Assembly (NCBI RefSeq): GCF_002803065.1 | Contig: NZ_NNBL01000038.1 | Location: forward strand, 1 to 64,000 | Direction of reading: 5' to 3' | DNA length: 64,000 nt | DNA from: Streptomyces sp. CB01635 | Lineage (GTDB): Bacteria; Actinomycetota; Actinomycetes; Streptomycetales; Streptomycetaceae | Translations under genes and position numbers: made by a program | In this document: one piece after another, positions 8,353 to 16,918 of the stretch | Numbering within the stretch: position 1 is the stretch's first letter | Layout: each line of letters opens with the position of its first letter | The notes under the pieces: model-generated | The model's database searches: none | Told to the model about the DNA's origin: nothing | The model's input: the letters and a program-made list of their open reading frames with translations, nothing else

Positions 8353-9315
8353 ATGACCGACCTGGCCATCGCGGCGAACGGGCTGCGCAAGTCCTACGGC
8401 GACAAGACCGTCCTCGACGGCATCGACCTGCACATCCCGACCGGCACCGTGTTCGCACTGCTCGGGCCGAACGGCGCCGGCAAGACCACCGCCGTCAAAA
8501 TCCTCTCCACCCTCATCTCCCCCGACCCCGCCTCCGGCGAACTGCGCGTCGGCGGACACGACCTCGCCACTGACGCCCACGCGGCACGTGCCGCGATCGG
8601 TGTCACCGGGCAGTTCTCCGCCGTCGACGCACTGATCACCGGCGAGGAGAACATGCTCCTCATGGCGGACCTGCACCACCTGTCCAAGCGTGAGGGGCGG
8701 CGGGTCGCCGCCGAGCTGCTCGAGCGGTTCGACCTGACCGACGCCGCATCGAAGCCCGCCTCCACCTACTCCGGCGGCATGAAGCGCCGCCTGGACATCG
8801 CCATGACGCTGGTCGGCAACCCGCGGATCATCTTCCTCGACGAGCCCACCACCGGCCTCGACCCGCGCTCCCGCCACACCATGTGGGGCATCATCCGCGA
8901 ACTCGTATCCGACGGCGTCACCGTCTTCCTCACCACCCAGTACCTGGATGAGGCCGACGAACTCGCCGACCGGATCGCCGTACTCAACGACGGCAAGATC
9001 GCCGCCGAAGGCACCGCCGAGGAACTCAAGCGCCTCATCCCCGGCGGACACATCCGGCTCCGCTTCACCGACCCGGACGCCTACCAGAACGCCACCCTCT
9101 CCCTGCGCGACGCTGGCAGGGACGACGAATCTCTCTCCCTGCTGATCCCCAGCGACGGCAGCCAGCGCGACCTGCGCTCCATCCTGGACCGCCTCGACAC
9201 GGCCGGCATCCAGGCCGACGAGCTGACCGTCCACACCCCCGACCTCGACGACGTGTTCTTCGCCCTCACCGGCAACGCCCGCATCCCCAACCAGCCCAAG
9301 GAGACCGTCCGATGA
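8353..9315 (+). CDS. ABC transporter ATP-binding protein (DrrA-like)
   Basis: 320 aa. Walker A is GPNGAGKT (residues 38-45), signature YSGGMKRRLD, Walker B IIFLDEPTTGLD, with a C-terminal extension typical of daunorubicin-resistance ATPases. It should energise the permease encoded next, with which it overlaps by 4 nt (ATGA). An efflux role for a drug or lipid is inferred from the family. Control is probably by the divergent MarR-type gene. Confidence 0.92.
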   Translation: MTDLAIAANGLRKSYGDKTVLDGIDLHIPTGTVFALLGPNGAGKTTAVKILSTLISPDPASGELRVGGHDLATDAHAARAAIGVTGQFSAVDALITGEENMLLMADLHHLSKREGRRVAAELLERFDLTDAASKPASTYSGGMKRRLDIAMTLVGNPRIIFLDEPTTGLDPRSRHTMWGIIRELVSDGVTVFLTTQYLDEADELADRIAVLNDGKIAAEGTAEELKRLIPGGHIRLRFTDPDAYQNATLSLRDAGRDDESLSLLIPSDGSQRDLRSILDRLDTAGIQADELTVHTPDLDDVFFALTGNARIPNQPKETVR

Positions 9316-10103
9316 GCTCCCTGTCCCTCGCCGTGCGCGACTCGACCACCATGCTGCGCCGCAACCTCCTGCACGCCCGGCGCTACCCGTCACTCACCCT
9401 GAACCTGCTGCTCACGCCGATCATGCTGCTCCTGCTCTTCGTCTACATCTTCGGCGACGTCATGAGTACCGGCATCGGCGGCACCGGCGCCGGCCGCTCC
9501 GTCTACATCGCCTACATCGTCCCCGGCCTGCTCCTCATGACCATCGGGTCCACCACCATCGGCACCGCGGTCTCCGTCTCCAACGACATGACTGAGGGCA
9601 TCATCGCCCGCTTCCGCACCATGGCCATCCACCGCGGATCCGTCCTCATCGGCCACGTCATCGGCAGCGTCCTGCAGTGCATCGCCAGCGTCGTGCTGGT
9701 GGGAGCTGTCGCCGTCGCGATCGGGTTCCGGTCCACGGATGCGACCGCGCTTGAATGGCTGGCCGCGTTCGGGCTCCTCGTCCTGTTCGCCACGGCGCTC
9801 ACCTGGATCGCCGTCGGCATGGGGCTCATCAGCCCCAACGCCGAAGCCGCCAGCAACAACGCCATGCCCCTCATCCTCCTCCCCCTCCTGTCCAGCGCCT
9901 TCATCCCCACCGACACCATGCCCGGCTGGTTCCAGCCCATCGCCGAGTACCAGCCCTTCACCCCCGCCATCGAAACCCTGCGAGGCCTCCTCCTCGGCAG
10001 CGAGATCGGCAACAACGGCTGGCTCACCATCGCCTGGAGCCTCGGCCTGACCGTCCTCGGCTACTACTGGTCGAAGGCAAAGTTCAACAACGACCCGAAG
10101 TAG
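9312..10103 (+). CDS. ABC-2 type permease (DrrB-like)
   Basis: 263 aa integral membrane protein with about six hydrophobic segments, for example around residues 25-50, 65-90, 105-135, 145-170 and 175-195, and a last one near 240. It has the ABC-2 family layout, including the exporter region around residues 150-200 (GMGLISPNAEAASN). It is translationally coupled to the ATPase, and together they form the exporter. Confidence 0.9.
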   Translation: MSSLSLAVRDSTTMLRRNLLHARRYPSLTLNLLLTPIMLLLLFVYIFGDVMSTGIGGTGAGRSVYIAYIVPGLLLMTIGSTTIGTAVSVSNDMTEGIIARFRTMAIHRGSVLIGHVIGSVLQCIASVVLVGAVAVAIGFRSTDATALEWLAAFGLLVLFATALTWIAVGMGLISPNAEAASNNAMPLILLPLLSSAFIPTDTMPGWFQPIAEYQPFTPAIETLRGLLLGSEIGNNGWLTIAWSLGLTVLGYYWSKAKFNNDPK

Positions 10104-10151
10104 CCGAGATGGCCACGCGGGCCCACCACCCGCAACCCCGTTCCGCCCCAT

Positions 10152-10189
10152 GGCGGCGCACCCCCACACCACACCCGGGGTGCGCCGCC
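10152..10189 (+). terminator. Hairpin after the ABC operon
   Basis: A perfect 13-bp stem GGCGGCGCACCCC / GGGGTGCGCCGCC (10152-10164 and 10177-10189) with a 12-nt loop follows the permease stop. It has no T-run, which is common for Streptomyces terminators. Confidence 0.7.
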
Positions 10190-10199
10190 ACATCCACGC

Positions 10200-10215
10200 C
10201 TTTACCGCGGTAAAG
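10200..10215. promoter_or_regulatory. parS-like site 1 upstream of parA1
   Basis: Perfect 16-bp palindrome CTTTACCGCGGTAAAG followed by AATC. The same sequence recurs at 10328 and inside parB1. It is the likely centromere site bound by ParB1. Confidence 0.75.
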
Positions 10216-10327
10216 AATCTGGCCGCCGGCTCGGCAGCATGAGACCGGGACCTGATGCGGACTCAGGGAGGTAGACGAGGTGGTTCGGGAAGTTTGGGAT
10301 GGTATGAACTCGTTGGGCAGGCCCAGA

Positions 10328-10343
10328 CTTTACCGCGGTAAAG
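10328..10343. promoter_or_regulatory. parS-like site 2 in the parA1 leader
   Basis: Second copy of CTTTACCGCGGTAAAG followed by AATCC, 128 bp after site 1 and about 70 bp before the parA1 start. It could serve both partition and autoregulation of the par operon. Confidence 0.75.
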
Positions 10344-10359
10344 AATCCGTTCCGAGAAA

Positions 10360-10396
10360 CTAACGTGTCGAGGCGTAATTTGATCTACGACGTTAG
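10360..10396. promoter_or_regulatory. Inverted repeat at the parA1 start region
   Basis: Arms CTAACGT (10360-10366) and ACGTTAG (10390-10396) lie immediately before the ribosome binding site of parA1. The spacing of about two helical turns suits an operator, perhaps for the N-terminal domain of ParA1. The rest of 10216-10409 shows nothing else. Confidence 0.5.
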
Positions 10397-10409
10397 TAAG
10401 GTGACACGC

Positions 10410-11651
10410 ATGAGTTCTCCAACCACCTCAGGCGACCGGGAAAAGGTCGTATCCAAGCTGCCGGGCCTGCTTCGCCAGAGCCTCAAAGTCAGATGCGCCC
10501 AGCACGGTCTCGAGATCCAGACGGCCATCGAACAGGCCGTCAGGGCCTGGACCGGGCTCGCCTCCGGGCTTGAACCTGTCGACACGGCCGGCGCCGACTC
10601 GTTCTCCACCTTCCTCCCGCACGGTCAGTGGGACGACTTCAAGGCGGTCACCAAGCAGCGCAGTGTGTCCCTCACTCAGGGACTGGCGCAGGCCGTGCAC
10701 ATGTGGCTGGACAGCCATCCGGCACCCGAGATCGAACGGCCGGTCGTCACCCGGCGGTTCGTGGTGTGCAACCAGAAGGGCGGCGTGGGAAAGACCGCCA
10801 TCACCGCCGGCCTCGGTGAGGCAATGGCTGAGGACCGCAACAGCCTGTACCCGGTCCAGATCGCCAAGCAACTTGCTTCGGAGCCGGACGGTGACGAGGA
10901 CCCGCTCGGTGTCGAGAACCTTCCCGGTATCGGCCTGCGCGTCCTCCTGGTGGACTTCGACCCCCAGTGCCACCTCACCAATCAGCTCGGTGCAACGCCT
11001 CTGCCCATTTCGCAGGACGGCGACAGTCTCACCAACCACATGGGCGGCTCCCCCAAGGGCGACCTGCGGGATCTCATCGTCACCGTCGACGGGGAACGGT
11101 TCGGCGACCGTCTCCACCTGCTGCCCAGTTGTAACGACGCGTTTCTCCTCGACGTCCGGCTCTCCGGAGTCCGCGCCCGGGAAGCCGCGTTGGAGCGTGC
11201 CCTTGCACCGCTGGAAGCCGACTATGACGTCATCGTTGTCGACTGCCCCCCGAGCCTCGGCCTGAGCATGGACGCCGCCGTCTATTACGGGCGGCGCCGG
11301 AAGGACGAAGTGCCCGGCCAGTCCGGCCCCCTCGTCGTCGTCCAGGCAGAGGACAGCTCAGCCGATGCCTACGACCTGCTGACGAACCAGATCGAAGACC
11401 TGCGCAACGACATGGACCTCGATGTCGACTACCTCGGTCTGGTCGTCAACCTCTACGACCCGCGGCGCGGCTACATCGCCACGTCCTCCCTCGAGGGATG
11501 GATGGACATTAAGGATCCGCGTGTCGTCGCGATCGTCAGTGAGCGCAAGGAGCAGAAGGAGGCCGTCCGAATGAAGCAGCCTCTGCTGTCGTACGCGCCC
11601 AAGAGCCAAATCGCGATCAGCATGCGGGCCATGGCGCGGGAGCTGTCATGA
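10410..11651 (+). CDS. parA: ParA-type partition ATPase with N-terminal DNA-binding region (locus 1)
   Basis: 413 aa from ATG 10410 (AAGGTG 7 nt upstream; GTG 10365 is a longer alternative). The N-terminal 100 residues contain two similar ribbon-helix-helix-like units (LKVRCAQHGLEIQTAIEQAV and DFKAVTKQRSVSLTQGLAQA), as in long plasmid ParAs that repress their own operon. The ATPase follows: deviant Walker A NQKGGVGKT, then LLVDFDPQCHLT and VIVVDCPPSLGLSMD. It overlaps parB1 by 4 nt. With ParB1 it should move plasmid copies apart at division. The repeated palindromes before and inside the operon are the likely centromere. Confidence 0.88.
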   Translation: MSSPTTSGDREKVVSKLPGLLRQSLKVRCAQHGLEIQTAIEQAVRAWTGLASGLEPVDTAGADSFSTFLPHGQWDDFKAVTKQRSVSLTQGLAQAVHMWLDSHPAPEIERPVVTRRFVVCNQKGGVGKTAITAGLGEAMAEDRNSLYPVQIAKQLASEPDGDEDPLGVENLPGIGLRVLLVDFDPQCHLTNQLGATPLPISQDGDSLTNHMGGSPKGDLRDLIVTVDGERFGDRLHLLPSCNDAFLLDVRLSGVRAREAALERALAPLEADYDVIVVDCPPSLGLSMDAAVYYGRRRKDEVPGQSGPLVVVQAEDSSADAYDLLTNQIEDLRNDMDLDVDYLGLVVNLYDPRRGYIATSSLEGWMDIKDPRVVAIVSERKEQKEAVRMKQPLLSYAPKSQIAISMRAMARELS

Positions 11652-12949
11652 GCAAGAAGGACCAGTTGGGCGGCGGACGGTTCGGCAACACCCAGACCCG
11701 TCCTGTCAGCGCTCGGCGCCAGGCCGTCGCGGAAGCGACCGGCGTTGCCACAACCGGCGCGCCCGACAGCCGCCTGCAGACGCTGCCGCTGGAACAGCTC
11801 GTGCCAACGCGGTTCAACCCGCGTCGTAACTTCGGCACTGATGAGGACCTCAAGGAGTTTGGTCGCAAGCTGGAGGTGAAGCAGCTTCAGCCGGCTGTTG
11901 CGGTCACGCGCGAGGCCTACCTGAAGCTGTGGGAGGAAGAGGCCGATGCGGTGGGGACCCATCGGTATGTCATCGCGAATGGCGAGCGCCGCTTCCGCGC
12001 TTCCCAGATGGCGGGTCTCGACACCCTTGAAGTCATCGTCGACGACACGCTTGCGGCGTCCAGGGCCACGTTTCTGGACGCGGTCCTGTCGGAGAACAAC
12101 GACCGCGAGGACCTGGACCCCGTGGAGCAGGCCATCGGCATCCAGACGATGGTTGAGCAGCTCGGAGGCAAGGCCAAGGTCGCGGAGCACTTCGGCAAGT
12201 CGGCCGGGTGGGTCACCCAGCAGCTGTACTTGCTGAAGCTGGCTCCGGAACTCCAGGACCTAGTCAGTGCGGGTGTACTGCCCGTTCGGGAGACTCGGGA
12301 CCTGGTGAAGCTGCCGGTAGAGGAGCAGGCCACTGCCTGGGCGAACCGGCTGGCGGCCCGGGCGGAGGAGAAGCTGGCGCAGGCGGAACCGGTAGAGCTC
12401 CGGAGAGATCTGTCCCCGCCGGCGCCGACGGCCCCCGGCTTTACCGCGGTAAAGAATCCGCAGACCGACTCGCCGACTGCTCCGACCGAGTCAGCTCAGC
12501 CGACCCCCGGCTTTACCGCGGTAAAGAATCCGCAGACCGACTCGCCGACTGCACCGACCGACTCAGCTCAGCCGACCCCCGGCTTTACCGCGGTAAAGAA
12601 TCCGCAGCCCGAACCGCCGACTGCACCGACCAACTCAGCTCAGCCGACCCCCGGCTTTACCGCGGTAAAGAATGAGAGTGCTGAGCCCGCGCCCCGGAGC
12701 GACGATGCCCAGACAGCGGTGACTTCGTCCCCGCCGGCCACGACTCCCGAAACTGTCCCCGAGCCCAGGGCCCACGAACTCACGGAGCGGGACACGAACG
12801 GTCACGAGGCTGACGGCAAGAAGTTCCCCTACGACAGCGGCGCCATGAGCGCGCACCTCCTGATCCGGAAGATGGAGACGGATGAGGAGTTCTTCAAGAT
12901 GGTCGACATCCTGGTCGCGACAAAGCTGCGGAAGCGGCCCGCAATCTGA
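11648..12949 (+). CDS. parB: ParB-type centromere-binding protein carrying its own sites in its gene (locus 1)
   Basis: 433 aa. The N-terminal ParB/Spo0J domain covers about residues 45-135 (VPTRFNPRRNF, ANGERRFRASQMAGLDTLEV). The HTH is at about 170-220 (KVAEHFGKSAGWVTQQLYLL). A Pro/Thr/Ala-rich linker, residues 262-345, contains four copies of GFTAVKN, three of them followed by a 17-residue spacer of the type PQTDSPTAPTDSAQPTP. Each GFTAVKN is encoded by the palindrome CTTTACCGCGGTAAAG. A conserved C-terminal helix (MSAHLLIRKMETDEEFFKMV) probably mediates dimerisation. ParB1 should bind these palindromes and spread. Placing a centromere array inside the coding frame of its own binding protein is unusual. 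Confidence 0.88.
   Translation: MSKKDQLGGGRFGNTQTRPVSARRQAVAEATGVATTGAPDSRLQTLPLEQLVPTRFNPRRNFGTDEDLKEFGRKLEVKQLQPAVAVTREAYLKLWEEEADAVGTHRYVIANGERRFRASQMAGLDTLEVIVDDTLAASRATFLDAVLSENNDREDLDPVEQAIGIQTMVEQLGGKAKVAEHFGKSAGWVTQQLYLLKLAPELQDLVSAGVLPVRETRDLVKLPVEEQATAWANRLAARAEEKLAQAEPVELRRDLSPPAPTAPGFTAVKNPQTDSPTAPTESAQPTPGFTAVKNPQTDSPTAPTDSAQPTPGFTAVKNPQPEPPTAPTNSAQPTPGFTAVKNESAEPAPRSDDAQTAVTSSPPATTPETVPEPRAHELTERDTNGHEADGKKFPYDSGAMSAHLLIRKMETDEEFFKMVDILVATKLRKRPAI
12439..12670. repeat. Four-copy parS-like array inside parB1, 72-bp period
   Basis: TTTACCGCGGTAAA occurs at 12440-12453, 12512-12525, 12584-12597 and 12656-12669. Starts are exactly 72 bp (24 codons) apart, so reading frame and roughly seven helical turns are both preserved. 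The spacers are near-identical, showing tandem duplication, but differ by a few substitutions that leave the palindromes untouched. Confidence 0.9.
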
Positions 12950-12997
12950 CGTGTTGGGCCTGCCCATCGGCAAGCCCACCAACGCGCGACACTCAGC

Positions 12998-13043
12998 CCA
13001 AGAAGGCCCAGCTCCCACCGATAGTGGAGGCGGGCCTTCTTGG
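12998..13043 (+). terminator. Terminator of the parAB1 operon
   Basis: A 12-bp stem CCAAGAAGGCCC / GGGCCTTCTTGG (12998-13009 and 13032-13043) lies 48 bp after the parB1 stop. From here to about 13380 no intact gene is visible; a second inverted repeat GCGATTCCTCC / GGAGGAATCGC (13084-13094, 13112-13122) may mark an old transposon end. Confidence 0.7.
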
Positions 13044-13379
13044 CGTATGGAAAGAGCCACAACCACAACTTCAGCGGCATCTTGCGATTCCTCCCCGGTC
13101 GTTCGCGCCCTGGAGGAATCGCATCCACGGGGTGCGACGCGGAGCTTCGCCGTGATGTGCCGTAGGCCATGACGGCTGCGGAGCGGCCGGGAGGCGTTTC
13201 GGTGGAGCCGGGCTACGGCGGTGTGCGCGGGGAGGGTCGAGGTGGGTGAAGCTGCTGCCGACGCCCGTACAGGCGACGGCACTTGAGGCGACCTGCACGC
13301 CTGCAATCAAGCGGCGACCTGAGCGGCCGAGGTTGCATTCGAGGAAAACGCGCGACGTCCGCTTGAGCTCCGCAAGCAC

Positions 13380-14426
13380 ACCTACGCCGAGATGCGGGTC
13401 AGGTGGGGACTGGGCGCGCAGGCCACCCAGCACGCGATCAAGAAGACCTGCGCTGCCTACACCACCCTGAAGGCGAACCTCCGGGCGGGACGGTACGGGC
13501 GGCCCGGGACCAAGCGGCACACTCGCGCCTCGGGCAAACCGGTCGTCTTCCGGCCCCAGGCGGCACAGCCGTACGACGACCGGATGCTGTCCTGGCAGCA
13601 CGAGCAGCAAACGGTGTCGATCTGGAGCAGGACCGGACGGCTGGTTCACCGGGCAGGCCGAGCAGCTGGAGGTCCTGGCTGCGCACCGCAGGGGTGAGTC
13701 CGACCTGGTGTGCCAGGGCGGGAAATGGTTCTTGATCGCGACCTGCGAGATCGACGAAGCCGCCCCGAACACCCACCCGGCCGGCCTCCTCGGCGTGGAC
13801 CTGGGGATCGTGAACATCGCGGCCGCCTCCGACAGGGCACGACACTGCGGTCGCCGCGTCAACCACAAGCGGGAACAGGACCGCAGGCTGCGGTCCAAGC
13901 TGCAGAAGAAGAACACCAAGTCCGCCAGAAGGCGGGCGAAGAAGCATGCGGGCAAGGAAGCCCGGCGGAACCGGACATCAACCACAAGATTTCGAAGCGG
14001 ATCGTGGCGGAGGCAGGGGGGCACCTCCCTGCTCGAGCGCAGCCGAGAGCTTGGGGGAGCACCGCTCGCGGGATCGCCCTGGAGACACTCACGGGTATCC
14101 GCGAGCGGGCACGGCTGAGAAAGCCCCAACGCGCCACGCTCCACTCCTGGCCGTTTGCCCAGCTCGGCTCGTTCATCGCCTACAAGGCGAAGCGGGCCGG
14201 AGTACCGGTGATCTACGTCGATCCGGCCTACACCAGCCAGCAATGCTCGCAATGCCATCACACCGCACGCGGAAACCGGCCCTCCCAGGCCGTCTTCTCG
14301 TGCCGGGTCTGCGGCTTCGTTGAGCACGCGGACCACAACGCGTCCCACAACATCGCCCACCGCGGGTGGTACGTGTGGGTCTGCGGGGCCCAGCCAGCGG
14401 CCCCCGAACTCACCCTCCTCACGTGA
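13380..14426 (+). pseudogene. Broken tnpB (IS200/IS605-type, OrfB)
   Basis: Three frames join into a TnpB RNA-guided nuclease. The beta-barrel part comes from about 13392 (LGAQATQHAIKKTCAAYTTL). The RuvC-I region is LLGVDLGIVNIAAASD near 13785, followed by a basic helix. After another shift come GIALETLTGIRERARLR, IYVDPAYTSQQCSQCH, the second zinc knuckle CRVCGF, and ADHNASHNIA (RuvC-III Asp). Frameshifts near 13690 and 13970, plus an inserted dispersed repeat at 14009-14062, make it non-functional. Its debris separates parB1 from the decayed parB1 copy. Confidence 0.8.
14009..14062. repeat. Streptomyces dispersed palindromic repeat inside tnpB
   Basis: The segment around GCTCGAGCGCAGCCGAGAGC, bordered by GGGGGGCACCTCCCT and TTGGGGGAG, matches from memory a short palindromic element found many times in Streptomyces intergenic DNA. 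Here it interrupts the region between RuvC-I and RuvC-II of the tnpB remnant, so it arrived after, or helped cause, its decay. Confidence 0.6.
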
Positions 14427-14749
14427 GAACCGGACGCAGCCGAACCCATCACAGCCAGTGATGACACGAGCAGCAAGCCCGGTCCTTCACGACCCGGTAG
14501 TTGACGTGGTCTCGGTCGATGCCCTCGAGACCATCTTTTGCGGCTCCGCAAATGGGCTCCCGGCCTCCCGTCCGACATGACTGCTCCCCTTGCAGTTCGG
14601 ATGCTCCGGGGGTGATGTCACCGGGGCCGGAGGCACCAGTAGCCGCTTGTGGACGCAGGACCACCAGCTCGCTGGAAGGCTCTTCGTAACGTGGATGCCG
14701 GCGACCAGTGCCACGCCAACGTGGCCGGGGCAACACGACTTCGCCGAAG

Positions 14750-15370
14750 GTTCAGCGTGATCGGCACCGGTGGTGTGGACGTCTTCCTCGATCTGGCATC
14801 GGCAAGGGCGAGCACTAGGGAACTGCGGTATCCCAGGCGGCAAGAAGGTCTTCATCAAGCGACTGCCGAACAGCGAACCCAAGCTGCGTGCCGTGATGGA
14901 CAAGCTCACCGCCGAGCACGGCACGGTCCTGGTCGTGGTCGACCAGTCCGCCTCCATCGGAGCCCTGATCCTGGCGGTAGCCCGGGACGCTGACTGCCGC
15001 GTCGCCTACCTCCCCGGCATGACGATGTGCCGGATCGCCGACCTCTTCCCCAGCGGGGCCAGAACGACGCCGCCGACACCTTCGTCATCTCCGACGCCGA
15101 CGCTGCCCGCACCATTCAGCTGAAACGGCCGTTCTACCTGGCCGCGTTCGCCGCGCTCAGTGCCCCGACTTCCCGGGGGTGGACACCGTACTGCCGGGCC
15201 ACGGAGAGAACGATGTTCACGGCGTTCTGGACTGCAGCATGTAGATCACCCAGGCAAACACCATACCCAGACCCTGCTCTCCCTGGCGGGACACAGGGGC
15301 GACGTTCCGTTCGCCATGCTCCGCGACGGCACCATCTGCCAGTCCCGGCCCGCAGCAGCCCGCAGTTGAA
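14750..15370 (+). pseudogene. IS110-family transposase remnants
   Basis: Starting near 14770, shifting frames give GVDVFLDL, GKKVFIKRLPNSEPKLRAVM, KLTAEHGTVLVVVDQSASIG and CRVAYLPGMTMCRIADLFP, the N-terminal DEDD domain of IS110 transposases, then NDAADTFVISDADAARTIQ. From about 15285 a last piece, AGHRGDVPFAMLRDGT, matches the usual IS110 C-terminus. The middle is missing and frames change, so this is debris. 14427-14749 shows no gene, only a small hairpin near 14540. Confidence 0.65.
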
Positions 15371-15489
15371 CTGCGAGGGGATCTGCCAGCAGCACCACAC
15401 GGTCGGCCGCGGGATCGAACCCGATCAGCAGGTTCCCGTAGTCGCCTTCGGCAGTCATGACCACCGGCTCGCCCAGCCGACGGGCCGGG

Positions 15490-15990
15490 CCAAGGAGGAG
15501 CTGGCGCCAGCAGATCCGGTAGAGCCCAGGAGAGATCTGTCCCCGCCGGCGCCGACGGCCCCGTTCTTTACCGCGGTAAAGAATCCGCAGACCGACTCGC
15601 CGACTGCACCGACTGCACCGACCGACTCAGCTCAGCCGGCCCCCGGCTTTACCGCGGTAAAGGATGAGGGTGCTGAGCCTGCGCCCCGGAGCGACGATGC
15701 CCACACAGCGATGCCGTCATCCCCGACGGCTACGACTCCCGAGACTGTCCCCGACCCCAGGGCCCACGAACTGACCGAGCGGGACACGAACGGACACGAG
15801 GCTGACGGCAAGAGTTCCCCCACGACGGCGGCGCCATGAGCGCGCACCTCCTGATCCGGAAGACGTTGTGGGCGTGCCCATCGACAAGCCCATCAACATG
15901 CGACGCCCATGGAGCCCTTCCCTCATCGCAAGGGGAGGCCGGCCCTCTTGGCGTCTGGGATATCCGCAGCTCCAGGTGGTCTCGGTCGGT
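15490..15990 (+). pseudogene. Decayed second copy of the parB1 3' end with two parS-like sites
   Basis: Closely matches the end of parB1 and its downstream DNA. It runs from the KEELAPADPVEPRRDLSPPAP segment through two GFTAVK-type repeats (TTTACCGCGGTAAA at 15567-15580 and 15648-15661) to MSAHLLIRK, then the non-coding TGCCCATCG(G/A)CAAGCCCA stretch. One nucleotide is missing after GACGGCAAGA, shifting the frame, and the site spacing is 81 bp rather than 72 because of a 9-bp duplication. Coding is lost but both palindromes are perfect, so they may still act as centromere sites. Confidence 0.85.
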
Positions 15991-16025
15991 GCAGCCCCCA
16001 GACCTTGCCATCTGCGCGCTGCTAC

Positions 16026-16580
16026 TGCGCCTGCAACGATAGATGCAACGATGTTCGCCCAGTCAAGGAGCCGTCGGAGTCCTGCCACTGCAACAATGAC
16101 TGCACCGTTGAGTGCAACGATAAATACTTCGTTATCTACTACTTCAGATACTCGCCTGCATGTTGCGTGTACTACATCGTTACGCACTACAATAAATATT
16201 TCGATGTCTGCAACGCTGCAACCAACGATGTTTCGTTCTCTGGAACCTTCGATCGTGCAAGCGATCTGACGATCCATGAGACTTTCGATCCAGCGAGCGA
16301 TGCATCAATCGAGGCAACGTGCGATCCAGCGATCGATGTAGCTATCAGTCCATCTATCTAACAAACGAGCGATGCATCTTGCGTGCGAACAAGCAATCGC
16401 CCTGACTAACCGTCAAGCGAACCAGCGAGCTGACTTTCTTACGCACCTGCTAACCAAGGAGCAAGCAGTCCAGCAAGCGATGCGGCGAGCGAGCGAACCA
16501 TGTTGCGTACGAGCTGACAAACAGTCATGCGCTCAATGTGTGCAACCTGCAAGCAGACAGTCGAGCCATCGATCGCAACG
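16026..16580. repeat. AT-richer region of short degenerate repeats upstream of parA2
   Basis: About 550 bp with clearly lower GC than its surroundings, filled with variants of GCAACGAT, GATCCAGCGA and AGCGAGCGA. No convincing gene is seen although frames stay open. The 18-mer CGCTGCAACCAACGATGT at 16214-16231 is repeated exactly at 18903-18920, beyond parB2. It is a candidate centromere or origin for the second partition locus. 15991-16918 otherwise holds only the parA2 promoter region. Confidence 0.6.
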
Positions 16581-16757
16581 ACCGTTCCTTGCATGACCGT
16601 GACAGGAGCTCCTCCTCGTTCGGCATGCAGACCGGGACGTCGCCCCTATGGCGCAGCATCGGCCTGGGAGAGCGGGAGTTGGGCCGAGTGAGGCGAAGTC
16701 GCGCGTCACTCCGCACGGGTGACGTGAGTGCTGTTATCGTCATGCTTGATATCCCTG

Positions 16758-16767
16758 TGTCACTAGA
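16758..16767. promoter_or_regulatory. TGTCACTAGA motif before parA2
   Basis: The decamer TGTCACTAGA here recurs at 18972-18981 and, inverted as TCTAGTGAC, at 19075-19083. All three flank the parA2-parB2 operon and could be binding sites of its regulator. Confidence 0.4.
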
Positions 16768-16918
16768 GGAAGCAGTGGCGAAAGTGGTAGGCAAATCCGG
16801 ACGAACTGCCGATCTCGGCTGCTCAAGCGGACATTGCGCCTTCCAGGTTCGCCTTCTTCCCCTGGTGACAGATGTGAACTTGTATGAGGAAGCGACTCGC
16901 TAGAGAGGTGGGCACGCG

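Noticed and set aside
12439..12670. Chromosomal-type parS or a CRISPR-like repeat in parB1
   Set aside because: The palindrome is not GTTTCACGTGAAAC, and the units are coding and in frame.
16538..16903. Possible 121-aa gene before parA2
   Set aside because: No ribosome binding site, no family resemblance, and it runs through the repeat and promoter region.
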